Source of the DNA: Gaoshiqia hydrogeniformans
Lineage (GTDB): Bacteria; Bacteroidota; Bacteroidia; Bacteroidales; Prolixibacteraceae
DNA: 64,000 bases
Assembly: GCF_049347105.1 (NCBI RefSeq)
Contig: NZ_CP186334.1
Coordinates: forward strand, 2,418,001 to 2,482,000
Reading direction: 5' to 3'
Shown: one piece after another, positions 26,873-36,600 of the stretch
How the letters are laid out: the number at the start of each line of letters is the position of its first letter
Numbering within the stretch: position 1 is the stretch's first letter
Translations under genes and position numbers: made by a program
Notes under the pieces: generated by a model
The model's database searches: none
What the model saw: the letters and a program-made list of their open reading frames with translations, nothing else
What the model was told of the DNA's origin: nothing

Positions 26873-27691
26873 TCATAAAAACCTCAAAAGATCAGATAAA
26901 TTTTCAATGATCTGTGTTTTTTGAATAGGGTGTTTGGAGTATTTATGGTTGTTTTCGTTGTTGGTGTCTGGAAAAATAAGGGGGTCGATGATTTTTTTAT
27001 TGTTTTTTTGAAAATACACTTGGTCAATTCCAACTTGTTTTGCCCCCAGGATATCGGTTTCCCAGGAGTCTCCAATCATCAGGCTTTTACTTTTTTTCGC
27101 GTTGCTGCACATCAGCGCATGTTTAAAAATATGTTTGTCGGGTTTGGGGGCCTGAACTTCTTCAGAAATGAATATACCGTTAAAGAAGGGCGCCAGTCTG
27201 CAGGTCTGAATTTTCTGAAGTTGTACCTCTTTAAACCCATTGGTGATGATGTGCATCTGATAGCGCTGCTTTTTCAGATAAGTCAAGGTTTCGCGCGCCC
27301 CGTCCACCAGTTTGGTTTGTTGCCCCATGTGTTGCAGGTATAGCTCGTTCATGGCTACCGGATCGATATCCGGGATTCCGAAATGGGCCAGGCTGTCGGC
27401 AAACCTTTTCCTGATCAGTTCGGGTTTGCGGATTTCCTGTTTCCGGTAAGCTTCCCACAAACGGCTGTTCAGCTCTTCATAAAAATGATAAAAGCGGTCG
27501 AAGCCGGGAAGCCGGTTGCCGAGCTTTAACCCGTCGATGGTTTCCTGCATGGCCTGCCGGGCATTGATGTCGAAATCCCAAAGGGTATTATCGAGATCGA
27601 AAAAAAGGTGTTCGTATTTTCGGCCTCCCCATGATTTCCAGGTATTGTTTGAATGGATCAGTGCGCTTGTGTTTCTACCTTGCTTGTTCAT
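26873..27691 (-). CDS. HAD hydrolase, YjjG-like nucleotidase
   Basis: 272 residues. HAD motif I is YEHLFFDLDNTLWDF, motif II lies in MHIITNGFKEVQ, motif III lysine in EEVQAPKPDKHIF, and motif IV SLMIGDSWETDILGAKQVG. Together with the helical cap (residues about 40-120) this fits the YjjG-type pyrimidine 5'-nucleotidases that clear non-canonical nucleotides. Residues 1-27 (MNKQGRNTSALIHSNNTWKSWGGRK) are an N-terminal extension the family lacks, yet no later start codon exists in frame. The extension may therefore be real, or the upstream sequence may have been altered. Confidence 0.82.
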   Translation of the reverse strand: MNKQGRNTSALIHSNNTWKSWGGRKYEHLFFDLDNTLWDFDINARQAMQETIDGLKLGNRLPGFDRFYHFYEELNSRLWEAYRKQEIRKPELIRKRFADSLAHFGIPDIDPVAMNELYLQHMGQQTKLVDGARETLTYLKKQRYQMHIITNGFKEVQLQKIQTCRLAPFFNGIFISEEVQAPKPDKHIFKHALMCSNAKKSKSLMIGDSWETDILGAKQVGIDQVYFQKNNKKIIDPLIFPDTNNENNHKYSKHPIQKTQIIENLSDLLRFL

Positions 27692-28080
27692 TTCATTATC
27701 AGTAGTGTCCGGCTAAAATAAGTTAAAAGAAGGTACGCTCTTCCGGTTTCCCGTTAAAGTTGTAAGCTGATCTCGTCAAAACTTTTTACAACATGGGTAA
27801 AATTACAGAAATTCTTTTCAAAACTACATGGGTGCTTTAATGTGAATAGCCCTGTACGAAGTGCAGTGAACGGGAATGAAGCCGTACACAGAACCCCGAA
27901 GCGGGTTCAATAACCAGGCAACACTTCTGCTTTCGGTTCACATGATTCGTGACGGAACAAAATGTGGCCAGGAAAAGAATAAGCGCGGGTGATCTTTTGT
28001 CTTTTCGAAATAAAAGAGCGAATAACCATTTTTCTACCTATCTGTTTTCATTCCTGAAATTTTTAAGCAGACTTTTACGC
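27692..28080. other. Gene-free stretch with possible insertion-sequence remains
   Basis: About 390 bp. Near the left end is TGTCCGGCTAA (27706-27716), which also occurs at 21023, in both places followed by an A-rich tract. At 27793 a 15-codon frame beginning MGKITEILFKTTW ends in a stop. A GAACCC/GGGTTC hairpin lies near 27893-27910. This could be a decayed mobile element, but no transposase sequence can be followed. Confidence 0.3.
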
Positions 28081-28758
28081 TCAAAGCAGGTGATTACCGA
28101 TCAGCTCCAATACGGTATATGTTCTGTTTTCCAAAGGATGTTTTAGAACCGTTTCAATGATTTTTTTTACACCGCCTGCATACGATTCGTGTCCGAGTAC
28201 CCTGGTCTCGATGGTTACTTCATCAGTCCCGTCTTTCACGACAATTTTGTGGCAAGCGTGTTTGTCCAGGTACGCTTCGGGGATCCCGATTTTAGTTCGC
28301 TGAATTTCAGGGTCTCTTACCGATACAATTTGACCGGTCGGAAAATGCAGTGCATCAGCAAAGGCATAGGCTGTTCCGGCCGCTGTTCTTTTAGCTGATT
28401 GGTGCGATTCGGTGATGGAAATTTCATTCTGCTCGAAGTACCCGCCACTTGCTTTCAGCATTTGTAGTGTTTTTAACACGAGCATAGAGGTGTTTGGACA
28501 AATAATCAGCGGAAAATCAGCATCCATCTTTTCGGTTTCCAAACCGGTTGAAAGCTCAATCAGTGCCGATTTTGTCCTCGAACAAAACTCAAAACACTCC
28601 GGTAATTGTCGCCCCGATCCGGCATGAACGATAATTGCCTTTTCAGTTGAGGTTTGACCGGACGGTTCCCATTTTAAAAGGTCAGCCGATGGAAGGGACA
28701 AGCCCGAATTTAGAATGGCCAGGGCTAACTTTCCCGAACCGGCGAGATAGATTTTCAT
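28081..28758 (-). CDS. DapB-like dihydrodipicolinate reductase homologue
   Basis: 225 residues from ATG 28758. MKIYLAGSGKLALAIL is a nucleotide-binding G-x-G start. ICPNTSMLVLKTLQML and ISITESHQSAKRTAAGTAYAFADAL correspond to the DapB C-terminal domain, whose catalytic block normally reads as a His pair followed by Lys and a SGTA motif. Here the first His is Ser and the second is retained in ESHQSAK. The final GHESYAGGVKK resembles the DapB substrate loop. The N-terminal domain is shorter than in true DapB. It is probably an NAD(P)-dependent reductase, but whether it serves lysine synthesis is doubtful. It has no operon partners of known function. Confidence 0.65.
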   Translation of the reverse strand: MKIYLAGSGKLALAILNSGLSLPSADLLKWEPSGQTSTEKAIIVHAGSGRQLPECFEFCSRTKSALIELSTGLETEKMDADFPLIICPNTSMLVLKTLQMLKASGGYFEQNEISITESHQSAKRTAAGTAYAFADALHFPTGQIVSVRDPEIQRTKIGIPEAYLDKHACHKIVVKDGTDEVTIETRVLGHESYAGGVKKIIETVLKHPLENRTYTVLELIGNHLL

Positions 28759-28823
28759 GTTTTCAGTTGGTATTATAATGAATTTCTCCTGTTGGTTGAA
28801 ACAGTCCCTGATCAAGGTGCAAC

Positions 28824-29027
28824 CTATCGGTTTTCCATAGCAGGAGGGCTGATTTCAGACTGAGTTTCAACCGTGAACGAGAAACAAGCCATTTCTGACA
28901 GTGAAATTAGAATAAAGAAAATCAACGAAGTCACCCAGAGTCTTTTGTTTTTCTTTACAATTCCAATGAACAATGTAATCAGCAAAGCAATTGGCAGACT
29001 GAGTAAAATAAATACGATCAGGTTCAT
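28824..29027 (-). CDS. Small two-helix membrane protein, unknown
   Basis: 67 residues: two hydrophobic helices (LIVFILLSLPIALLITLFIGIV and LWVTSLIFFILISLSEMACF) joined by KKNKR, then a polar tail ending SPPAMENR. No family recognised. It starts only 9 bp from the left end of an IS5-type element, so its native promoter region has been separated from it. It lies upstream of, and in line with, the DapB-like gene (gap about 65 bp). Confidence 0.6.
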   Translation of the reverse strand: MNLIVFILLSLPIALLITLFIGIVKKNKRLWVTSLIFFILISLSEMACFSFTVETQSEISPPAMENR

Positions 29028-29036
29028 GATTTCTTA

Positions 29037-29053
29037 GAGACTGTTTTGATTTT
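29037..29053 (+). repeat. Left terminal inverted repeat of the IS
   Basis: Begins GAGACTGTTTTGA; the first 13 bp are identical to the other end in reverse complement. Confidence 0.88.
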
Positions 29054-29174
29054 AAATTTAAAAAATATTATAGCGCAATTAACACCAAGGTGTTTATAAT
29101 TAAAAAATTGGTTATCAGCTAACTATATCAGGTTAGATTTTCTTTGCACTAAAATAACGACAAATTAGTGTACG

Positions 29175-29936
29175 ATGAAAATTTACCCAAGTGATTTAAC
29201 CGATAACCAGTGGCAAGTTATAAAAGATTTGTTTGAACAAGAGCGAAAAAGAAAACATAGTTTACGATCAATTGTGAATGCAATTTTGTACATAACCAAA
29301 TCCGGTTGCCAATGGCGGATGCTCCCCAACGACTTTGCGCCATGGCAGACAGTTTATTATTACTTCAGACAGTGGAAGTTAAACGGGCTTTTGGAGGAAT
29401 TGCATGATTATCTTGTCGAAAAGGTCAGGGTGCAAAAAGGCAGAAACCCTGTTCCATCTGTTGGCATAATTGACAGTCAATCCGTTAAAACAGTCAATGT
29501 TTGTCAAGACGAGATTGGGTATGATGGCGGCAAAAAGATTAAGGGCAGAAAAAGGCACATTGTTGTTGATACCCTTGGCTTACTACTGGCCATTGTAGTC
29601 CATTCAGCAACGCCACATGACAGCAAGGCCGCAGAACTTGTATTTAAAATCCTTAAAAATAAATACATAAAAGGGATCGTAAAAATATTTGCCGATGGCG
29701 GTTATCGGGGGGAATTAATAGAGACAGCCAGGATAAAATTTGGTTGGGCCCTCGAAATTGTCAAAAGAAATGAAGCCCACAAATTCAAAATCCTGCCTAA
29801 AAGATGGATTGTTGAAAGAACATTTGCCTGGATTTCATTTCAACGACGGACCTCGAAAGACTATGAAAGGTTGACCGAAACAAGTGCAGCCTTTGTCCAA
29901 TTATCAATGATAAGATTGATGCTTAACAAATTTTGA
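29175..29936 (+). CDS. IS5 family transposase
   Basis: 253 residues. N-terminal DUF4096-type segment (YPSDLTDNQWQVIKDLF, SIVNAILYITKSGCQWRMLP, APWQTVYYYFRQWKLNG), then the DDE catalytic core. The first Asp is in VGIIDSQSVKTV, the second in KIFADGGYRGEL, and the Glu in PKRWIVERTFAWIS, followed by the Y-x-R-L-E-like block KDYERLTET. It is a single uninterrupted frame, as in the IS427/IS1031-like subgroups that do not need frameshifting, or in those with fused frames. The transposase cuts and joins the element's ends. Confidence 0.93.
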   Translation: MKIYPSDLTDNQWQVIKDLFEQERKRKHSLRSIVNAILYITKSGCQWRMLPNDFAPWQTVYYYFRQWKLNGLLEELHDYLVEKVRVQKGRNPVPSVGIIDSQSVKTVNVCQDEIGYDGGKKIKGRKRHIVVDTLGLLLAIVVHSATPHDSKAAELVFKILKNKYIKGIVKIFADGGYRGELIETARIKFGWALEIVKRNEAHKFKILPKRWIVERTFAWISFQRRTSKDYERLTETSAAFVQLSMIRLMLNKF

Positions 29937-29940
29937 CAAT

Positions 29941-29957
29941 GATTTCAAAACAGTCTC
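29941..29957 (-). repeat. Right terminal inverted repeat of the IS
   Basis: Read on the minus strand it begins GAGACTGTTTTGA, matching the left end for 13 bp and then diverging. Confidence 0.88.
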
Positions 29958-30235
29958 TTACATTTCAGGTACGAATTTTTAAAAGTACAGAAAATTTGCA
30001 TGATTTAACTAATAAAACTGTTAAAAGGCCAGGGAACAAACTTCAAAAAACAGGCATACCATGATCGCTCGTTGAATCCTTAAAAATTGCCTGATAGGCA
30101 TCAGAATGGACAAAACAGATATCGACCGGAAAAGAATTGCAGATCATCCCGGGGATCTCCGGATTAAACTGCAGGATTTATCCGTAATTTTGGGGATATT
30201 ATCCTGAACCTTTTTCTTAAGCAAAATACAAATAA

Positions 30236-31099
30236 ATGAAAGCTGGCATTGCATCTGTTCGCGAAGGATTGAAAGACCTGTACCCGGAACAGGAAATTGA
30301 GGGTTTCATCCGGTTGATCTTTTCATCGCTGCGAAACTATAATTCCACGGATTTACTACTGAAACAGGACGAATTGTTAAGCGCGGATGAACATCGCCGG
30401 TTGGCTGAAATTGTTACCCGGTTAAAGCAATACGAACCTGTTCAGTACATTTTAGGCGAAACTGAATTTTACGGCTTACCGTTCCGGGTAACGGCTGACG
30501 TGTTGATCCCCCGCCCCGAAACGGAAGAGCTCGTCCACTGGATCGCGAACGAAACGGCTGCCTCCAATCCGGTGATTCTGGACGTGGGAACCGGAAGCGG
30601 TTGCATACCCGTCAGCCTGAAAAAGTATTTTCCGGCGGCAGATGTCTGGGCCTGCGATATCTCCGAAAAAGCCCTGGCGGTTGCAGAAAAGAATGCCCGG
30701 CTGAACCAGGTTGCCGTTCACTTTGTTCACATGGATATTTTAAACCCGGTGGTGCCGGCCGCGATGCCCTTGCCGGATATCCTGGTCAGTAACCCGCCTT
30801 ACGTCACCTGGAACGAAAAGCGGCAGATGCAACCCAATGTGATTGCTTACGAACCGCACACCGCTCTTTTTGTCCCGGATGACGATCCGCTGAAATTTTA
30901 TTCAGCCTTGGTTGAGTTTGGAAAAAAAAGATTGAAGAAAGGGGGTAGAATTTATTGGGAGATTAATGAGGCCTTTGGAAACGAATGCGTCCGGTTGCTT
31001 CAGTCAAATGGTTTTGAAAACGTTCGGTTAAAAAAAGACCTGAACGGGAAGAACCGGATGGTTGCCGCTGAGCTGTACAATACCTCCCCTCAAGGTTAA
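30236..31099 (+). CDS. prmC: Peptide chain release factor N5-glutamine methyltransferase
   Basis: 287 residues. It methylates the GGQ glutamine of class I release factors with S-adenosylmethionine. The N-terminal helical domain (about 1-85) is followed by the AdoMet fold: YGLPFRVTADVLIPRPETEEL, ILDVGTGSGCIPVSLKKYFP (motif I), and the catalytic NPPYV in ILVSNPPYVTWNEK. RMVAAELY closes the domain. The start is ATG 30236. Its 5' region lies about 280 bp right of the IS end and holds no other gene. Confidence 0.93.
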   Translation: MKAGIASVREGLKDLYPEQEIEGFIRLIFSSLRNYNSTDLLLKQDELLSADEHRRLAEIVTRLKQYEPVQYILGETEFYGLPFRVTADVLIPRPETEELVHWIANETAASNPVILDVGTGSGCIPVSLKKYFPAADVWACDISEKALAVAEKNARLNQVAVHFVHMDILNPVVPAAMPLPDILVSNPPYVTWNEKRQMQPNVIAYEPHTALFVPDDDPLKFYSALVEFGKKRLKKGGRIYWEINEAFGNECVRLLQSNGFENVRLKKDLNGKNRMVAAELYNTSPQG

Positions 31100-31248
31100 T
31101 TTATGTTGATCCGGCAGATTTTAGGGCTTCCCGAAATTGGCCAATCACGACGGTTTTCTATATTTGTTACAGCTTAAGCCAATTTTAAACCAGCAGCCGG
31201 AGCGTCGCCTACACCTGAAAATGCCCGGAACGCTGTAAATATAAACAG

Positions 31249-32328
31249 ATGAAGAAATTCTTAAAAACAATCATTATACTTTTTAATTTGCTTGCTGTTT
31301 TTGCCTTGCTGGTTGTTTATGCTTCGGTTTATATCAGCCCGGCCAGGTTTTGGATGCCGGCCCTGGTCAGTTTGGCTTATCCGTATATCTTATTTATCAA
31401 TATTCTGTTTATTCTTTTCTGGTTGTTGGGATCGAGCAAAAAGGCCATCCTTTCGCTTGCGGTTATTTTGCTGGGTTACAAACATTTGCAAAATTATTTT
31501 CAATTGCTGCCTCGCGAAACTACCGAAGAGGGGATCGAATTTTTCAGTTACAATGTCAAGCAGTTCGAAGGACTGGATCAACAGAGCTCGCGAAAGGATA
31601 TCTCCGGGAAAATTTTTGATTTCCTGGAAACAAAAAACGCCGATATCATTTGTATTCAGGAGATGAGCCACCTGGGAAGTAAAAACCTGAAAAACTTTAA
31701 AGAAAAAATGGAGCGTACGGGACTTCCCCGTTACGTCCATGCCGACCGGTCGGGTGGGCCGGTAACCTTCTCGGTTTTTCCGATTATCCACAAAGGTGAA
31801 GTTCAATTTGAGGGGACCGGTAATATGTTCATTTTTACCGATATTGTTACCGGCGACGATACCCTGCGGATTTTTAACTGCCACCTGCAAAGTTACCGGT
31901 TTACGCCTCAGGACATCAGTCATCTGGACTCTATTTCGTTTGAGCGGCAGGAAAAAAACCTGAAAGAAGTCCGTTTATTTGGTTCGAAACTGAAACAGGC
32001 TTTTATTAAACGGGCAAACCAGGTTGACCAGTTACGCGGGCAGATTGACCAGTCTCCCTACCCCGTTATTGTTTGCGGCGATTTCAACGATACGCCGGTG
32101 TCGTATACCTACCAAAAAGTGAAAGGTACTTTAAAAGATGCTTTTGTCCAGTCGGGTTCGGGCATTGGCAATACTTACATCGGTCGACTGCCTTCATTTC
32201 GCATCGACTACATCCTGCACAGCGATGTGTATAAAGCGTATAATTTCACGATTGGCGAGGTGGAATATTCCGATCATTACCCGGTTAGTTGCCGTTTGGT
32301 GCGGAAGAAAGAAAAAAAACAAGATTAA
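31249..32328 (+). CDS. Endonuclease/exonuclease/phosphatase family membrane protein
   Basis: 359 residues. Three hydrophobic segments (about 5-85: TIIILFNLLAVFALLVVYASVYIS, LVSLAYPYILFINILFILFWLLG, KKAILSLAVILLGYKHL) precede an EEP catalytic domain. Its active-site blocks are FFSYNVKQF, IICIQEM, LRIFNCHLQS, VIVCGDFNDTPVS and the C-terminal SDHYPVSCRLV. The catalytic part would face the periplasm or cytoplasm depending on topology. Members act on phosphodiesters in nucleic acids or lipids; the substrate here is unknown. It converges with the DUF58 gene, and the two stop codons overlap by a few bases. Confidence 0.9.
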   Translation: MKKFLKTIIILFNLLAVFALLVVYASVYISPARFWMPALVSLAYPYILFINILFILFWLLGSSKKAILSLAVILLGYKHLQNYFQLLPRETTEEGIEFFSYNVKQFEGLDQQSSRKDISGKIFDFLETKNADIICIQEMSHLGSKNLKNFKEKMERTGLPRYVHADRSGGPVTFSVFPIIHKGEVQFEGTGNMFIFTDIVTGDDTLRIFNCHLQSYRFTPQDISHLDSISFERQEKNLKEVRLFGSKLKQAFIKRANQVDQLRGQIDQSPYPVIVCGDFNDTPVSYTYQKVKGTLKDAFVQSGSGIGNTYIGRLPSFRIDYILHSDVYKAYNFTIGEVEYSDHYPVSCRLVRKKEKKQD

Positions 32329-33254
32329 AATAAGCGTTTTCGTTTCAAGAGAAAGCTCATCAGCACCTGCCTGAAGTCCTGGTTAATATCCGCCTCAACC
32401 AAATCGATCCGGTACTGGCCGCATTTCACTTTCAGGTCGTCAAAATATTGGCGAACAGCTTTCCGGTAACCTTCCTTTAATTCATTCGGCCGGAAACGCA
32501 GGTGTTGCCCGGTTTCCAGATCAACAAAACGGTAAGGCCGGTTCAGGAAGTCAAACTCCCGCTCCTGCCGGTGGTCGGTCACGTGGAAGAGAATCACCTC
32601 GTGCTTGTTGTACCGCAGGTGTTGAAGCGCCGAAAACAACTCGTCATCTTTCCCCTGGTCCATCATATCGCTGAAAAGAATGATCAACGAACGTTTATGC
32701 ACCTGTTCGGCAATTTGGTGCAGCACCCCGATGGTATTGGTTGATTTTCGCAGCTCATCTTTGCCGGCCGCGAGTAAGCCCGCCAACTTACCGTACAGTA
32801 ACTCAGCGTGTACCGACGACAAACGGTTTTCCGAATGAAATTCAATCTGATCAGAAAACAGGGTGAGGCCAACGGCATCGCGTTGTTTACGCATCAGGTA
32901 AATGAGGGCAGCGGCAGCGTAAACCGAAAAGGCCAGCTTGTTAAACAGGTGGTTTTTGCCTTTCTCGTACGGAAACAGCATCGACGACGAAGTATCGATC
33001 ACCAGTTGGCAGCGCAGGTTGGTTTCTTCTTCGTATTGTTTGACATACAAGCGGTCGGAACGGGCAAAAAGTTTCCAGTCGATGTGTTTGGTCGATTCTC
33101 CCTGGTTGTACTGCCGGTGTTCGGCAAACTCAACCGAAAAGCCGTGAAAGGGGCTGCGGTGCAGGCCGGTGATAAATCCTTCCACAACCTCGCGGGCAAC
33201 CAGCTCCAGGTTGTCGAACTGTTGAAACTGACGGATGTCGAACAGGTTGTTCAC
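32325..33254 (-). CDS. DUF58 domain protein with VWA-like fold
   Basis: About 309 residues. The start at GTG 33254 (VNNLFDIRQFQQFDNLELVARE) is preferred. An ATG at 33287 would translate the stem of the trxA terminator (PSFLSFTFFS). Characteristic blocks are GFSVEFAEHRQYNQGESTKHIDWKLFARSDRLYVKQYEEETN (DUF58 core) and a metal-ion site LVIDTSSSMLFPY in a von Willebrand-A-like fold. In this family such proteins usually work with a MoxR AAA ATPase, but none is next to it here. Role unknown; envelope or aerotolerance functions are suggested for relatives. Confidence 0.88.
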   Translation of the reverse strand: MNNLFDIRQFQQFDNLELVAREVVEGFITGLHRSPFHGFSVEFAEHRQYNQGESTKHIDWKLFARSDRLYVKQYEEETNLRCQLVIDTSSSMLFPYEKGKNHLFNKLAFSVYAAAALIYLMRKQRDAVGLTLFSDQIEFHSENRLSSVHAELLYGKLAGLLAAGKDELRKSTNTIGVLHQIAEQVHKRSLIILFSDMMDQGKDDELFSALQHLRYNKHEVILFHVTDHRQEREFDFLNRPYRFVDLETGQHLRFRPNELKEGYRKAVRQYFDDLKVKCGQYRIDLVEADINQDFRQVLMSFLLKRKRLF

Positions 33255-33274
33255 ACTAAAAAAAGTAAAAGACA

Positions 33275-33310
33275 AAAAAGAGGGCACGACCGGAATCCTG
33301 CCCTCTTTTT
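33275..33310 (-). terminator. Terminator of the dnaE-trxA unit
   Basis: AAAAAGAGGGCA (33275-33286) pairs perfectly with TGCCCTCTTTTT (33299-33310). On the minus strand the stem is followed by TTTTTTGTC. It lies right after the trxA stop. Confidence 0.85.
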
Positions 33311-33326
33311 CCGTTTAAAACAAAAA

Positions 33327-33644
33327 TTATAAGATGGCTTCGACCTTGGCAGCCAAAGCAGCTTTTGGCGAAGCGCCCACGTGTTTGTCAACCACCTCGC
33401 CACCTTTAAAAAACAGGATAGTCGGGATGTTGCGGATACCAAATTTCACCGCGGTATCCGGGTTGCTGTCGACATCGAGTTTAGTGACCAGCAGTTTCCC
33501 TTCATAGTCGTGCGATAATTCTTCAACAACCGGGGCAACCATGCGGCACGGGCCGCACCATTCTGCCCAAAAGTCAACCAATACCGGTTTATCAGATTTT
33601 AGGACAAGCTCCCCGAAGTTTGCATCTGTAGCTTCTATTGCCAT
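33327..33644 (-). CDS. trxA: Thioredoxin
   Basis: 105 residues from ATG 33644 (MAIEATDANFGELVLK). The active site is WAEWCGPCRMVAPVVEEL and the cis-proline region is FGIRNIPTILFFKGGEVV. Reduces protein disulfides in the cytoplasm. An in-frame upstream start at 33674 would add ten residues the family lacks. It lies 46 bp after the dnaE stop in the same direction, so it is probably co-transcribed with dnaE, and it is followed by a strong terminator. Confidence 0.95.
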   Translation of the reverse strand: MAIEATDANFGELVLKSDKPVLVDFWAEWCGPCRMVAPVVEELSHDYEGKLLVTKLDVDSNPDTAVKFGIRNIPTILFFKGGEVVDKHVGASPKAALAAKVEAIL

Positions 33645-33689
33645 AATTTCAATATTTTTTGGGTTATTATTCAAATGAGTTTTACAAAA

Positions 33690-36600
33690 CTAGTTAATTT
33701 TAAACGTCAAATTTTCATGATTCCGGATAAAACGTTCCATCTCATGATTCATTTCAATCCGGGTATTTCTTGAAAACAGATTGACGACCGTTTTTGTTTC
33801 CGAGTCCCACAGATTAAACTTTAACAGGGCGCTCCCCTTATTTTTTTTGCTCACGGTTTCAATTTCGCGGATTAGCTCCGGCGTTACCGACTGAATGGTC
33901 ATTTGCAGGGTCACACTTTTGATCTGGTTTTTACGGACCTCCTCGAGCATTTCGATGAAACGCACCTTGAACTCAAGCTGGCCGGGACGGAAACTTTCCT
34001 GCACCTGTCCTTTTACCAGGAGAAAGAGGTTAGGTTTACAGAATTTTGAAAACTCAATATAATCTTTCCCGAAAAAGGCAATCTGGTAAGAGTCGCTGTA
34101 ATCGGCCAGCGTCATTTTACAATACGGTTTCCCGTTTTTCGACATGGCTTCGAAGGCGTCTGTCACCATTCCGGCAAAGGTAATTTCTTTGCCTCTCAAC
34201 AGTTCCAGGTTACCGTTCAGGTCTTTCAAGGCGTATTCCTTGCTGGTGAAGTTGTCGATCTCCAGCTTATACTCATCCAGTGGATGAGACGACAGGTAAA
34301 TTCCGATCAGCGCTTTTTCTTTTTCAAGCAGGATGATTTTTGCCCATTCCTGCACATTGGGGATGTCGGGTTTTTTTATGGCCTGCGCGCTCATCACTTC
34401 CCCAAACAGCGATTGTTGAGAGCTGTTATTGTCGTGCTGGATCTGGTGCCCGTATTTAATCAGTTTTTCGATAAAGCTCACATCATTGGGGTCGTTTCCT
34501 GCAAAAAACTGGCTGCGTTTGTACCCGAAACTATCGAATGCCCCGGCCATTGCCAGCGCCTCAATGTTCTTTTTATTGACCGATTGCAGGTTTACCCGTT
34601 CCGCAAAGCTGAACACGTCGGAGAACAGGCCTTCTTTGCGGGCCGAAATAATATCGCCCACGGCACCGGCCCCAACACCTTTCACGGCCGCCATGCCAAA
34701 ACGCACGTCGCCCTTTTTGTTTACGGTAAATTTCAGAAAACTTTCGTTGACATCGGGCCCCAGCACGTTAATCCCCATTCGTTGCGATTCTTCCATCAAC
34801 TTGGTAATCTCCGTAATGTTGGTCATGTTCCGGCTCATGTTGGCCGCCATAAACTCGGCCGGGAAATGGGCTTTCAGGTAGCCCGTTTGATAGGCAATGT
34901 AGGCGTAACAAACCGAGTGTGATTTATTAAAAGCGTAACTGGCAAAAGCTTCCCAGTCTTTCCATATTTTATCGATCAGCGGTTCGGGATCTTTATTCAC
35001 CTCTTTGCAACCGTCCATAAACCGCGGGTTGGCTTTACAGCCCTCCACAAACTTTACCTTCAGTTTGTCCATCATCGCCTTGATCTTTTTCCCCATCGCT
35101 TTACGCAGCGAATCGGAGTCGCCGCGGGTAAAATTTCCCAGGTGGCGCGACAAAAGCATCACCTGTTCCTGGAACACCGTTATTCCGTAAGTGTCGCTCA
35201 GGTATTTTTCCATCATGGGGTGGTCGTATTCCACTTTTTTCCGTCCGTGTTTCCGGTCGATATAATCGGGAATGTACTCCATCGGCCCCGGACGGTAGAG
35301 GGCATTCATGGCCACCAGGTCTTCAAAACGGTTAGGTTTTAGGTTTCGCAGGTGCTTTTTCATTCCCGGCGATTCAAACTGGAAGATGGCGGTGGTATCG
35401 CCGCGGCTGAACAGTTCGAAGGTCTTTTCGTCATCCATCGGAATCCGGTCGATATCGATCTCAATTCCTTTGGAAAGACGGACATTATCCAGCGTTTCTT
35501 TAATGATGGAAAGCGTTTTCAGGCCCAGGAAGTCCATTTTCAGCAAGCCGATCGCCTCAACAAAGCGTCCGTCGTATTGGGTAGTGTAAAGCGACTCGTC
35601 TTTCGTGGGCATAATCGGGATGTGGTCCGAAAGCGGGTCGCGGCTGATCAGGATCCCGCAGGCGTGCACCCCGGTTTGGCGTACGGAGCCTTCCAGCGTT
35701 TGGGCAAATTTAAGGGTACTTGCCACCAGCGGGTTGTCCGAATTTTTCTCTCTCAGCAGTTCGGGGCTTTCCTTAAATGCTTTCTCAAAACTCATTTTAG
35801 GCGCTTCGGGCACCAGCTTGGCCAGTCGGTCGGCTTCGGGCAGGGGCAGTTTCAGTACGCGCGCCACATCGCGGATTGCCAGTTTGGTGGCCATGGTGCC
35901 GAAGGTGCAGATATGGGCCACCTTGTCCTGTCCGTACTTCGCGGTCACCCAATCGAGCACCATCTGTCGTCCGTCGTCGTCAAAGTCGATATCGACGTCG
36001 GGCATGGAAATCCGGTCGGGGTTCAGGAAACGCTCAAACAGCAAGTCGTATTTAATCGGGTCGATATTGGTGATGCCCACACAGTACGAAACCGCGGCCC
36101 CGGCGGCCGATCCGCGTCCCGGGCCTACCAGGACGCCCATCTCGCGGGCGGCATTGATAAAGTCCTGAACAATGAGGAAGTACCCCGGGAACCCCATCGT
36201 TTTTATAGTATCCAGCTCAAAATCGATCCGTTCGAGCACCTCGGCCGGAATCGGGTCGCCATAACGTTCTTTTGCCCCGATATACGTCAGGTGTTGCAGG
36301 TAATCGGCCTCCAGCTTCACACGCAGCACTTTGTCGTAACCGCCCAGCCGTTTAAACGAGTCTTCGCCAAACTCCCGGTGCAGGTTTTCTTCCGAAAAAC
36401 GTTGAAAATATTCGGCCTCGGTCCCAAAGGCTTCTGGAATGGGAAACGGAGGCATAATCGGGTCTGAATTCAGTTCAAACTGCTCCACCTTATCAACAAT
36501 CTCCGCGGTATTTGCCAACGCTTCCGGAACGTCGGCGAACAATTCGTTCATCTCCCGGGTGGTTTTAAACCACTCCTGTTTGGTGTAACGCATCCTGTTT

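Larger units (their letters stand above)
29037..29957 (+). mobile_element. IS5-family insertion sequence, complete (921 bp)
   Basis: The ends carry inverted repeats whose first 13 bases are identical: GAGACTGTTTTGA at 29037-29049, and its reverse complement ending at 29957. A TTA triplet flanks both ends (29034-29036 and 29958-29960), which fits the short T-N-A target duplication of IS5-group elements. The single intact transposase gene fills most of it. Without the element the flanks join as TTTCTTACATTTC. The intact frame and clean target duplication suggest a fairly recent insertion. Confidence 0.9.

Noticed and set aside
30106..30207. 33-codon frame beginning MDKTDIDRKRIADHPGD
   Set aside because: Short, no signal, helix or family similarity; nothing supports it as a gene.
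33255..33287. ATG-initiated longer form of the DUF58 protein
   Set aside because: The extension would be encoded by the stem of the trxA terminator.
35352..36467. 371-codon open frame opposite dnaE
   Set aside because: It lies fully inside dnaE on the other strand, shows no family features and reflects codon use of the conserved polymerase gene.
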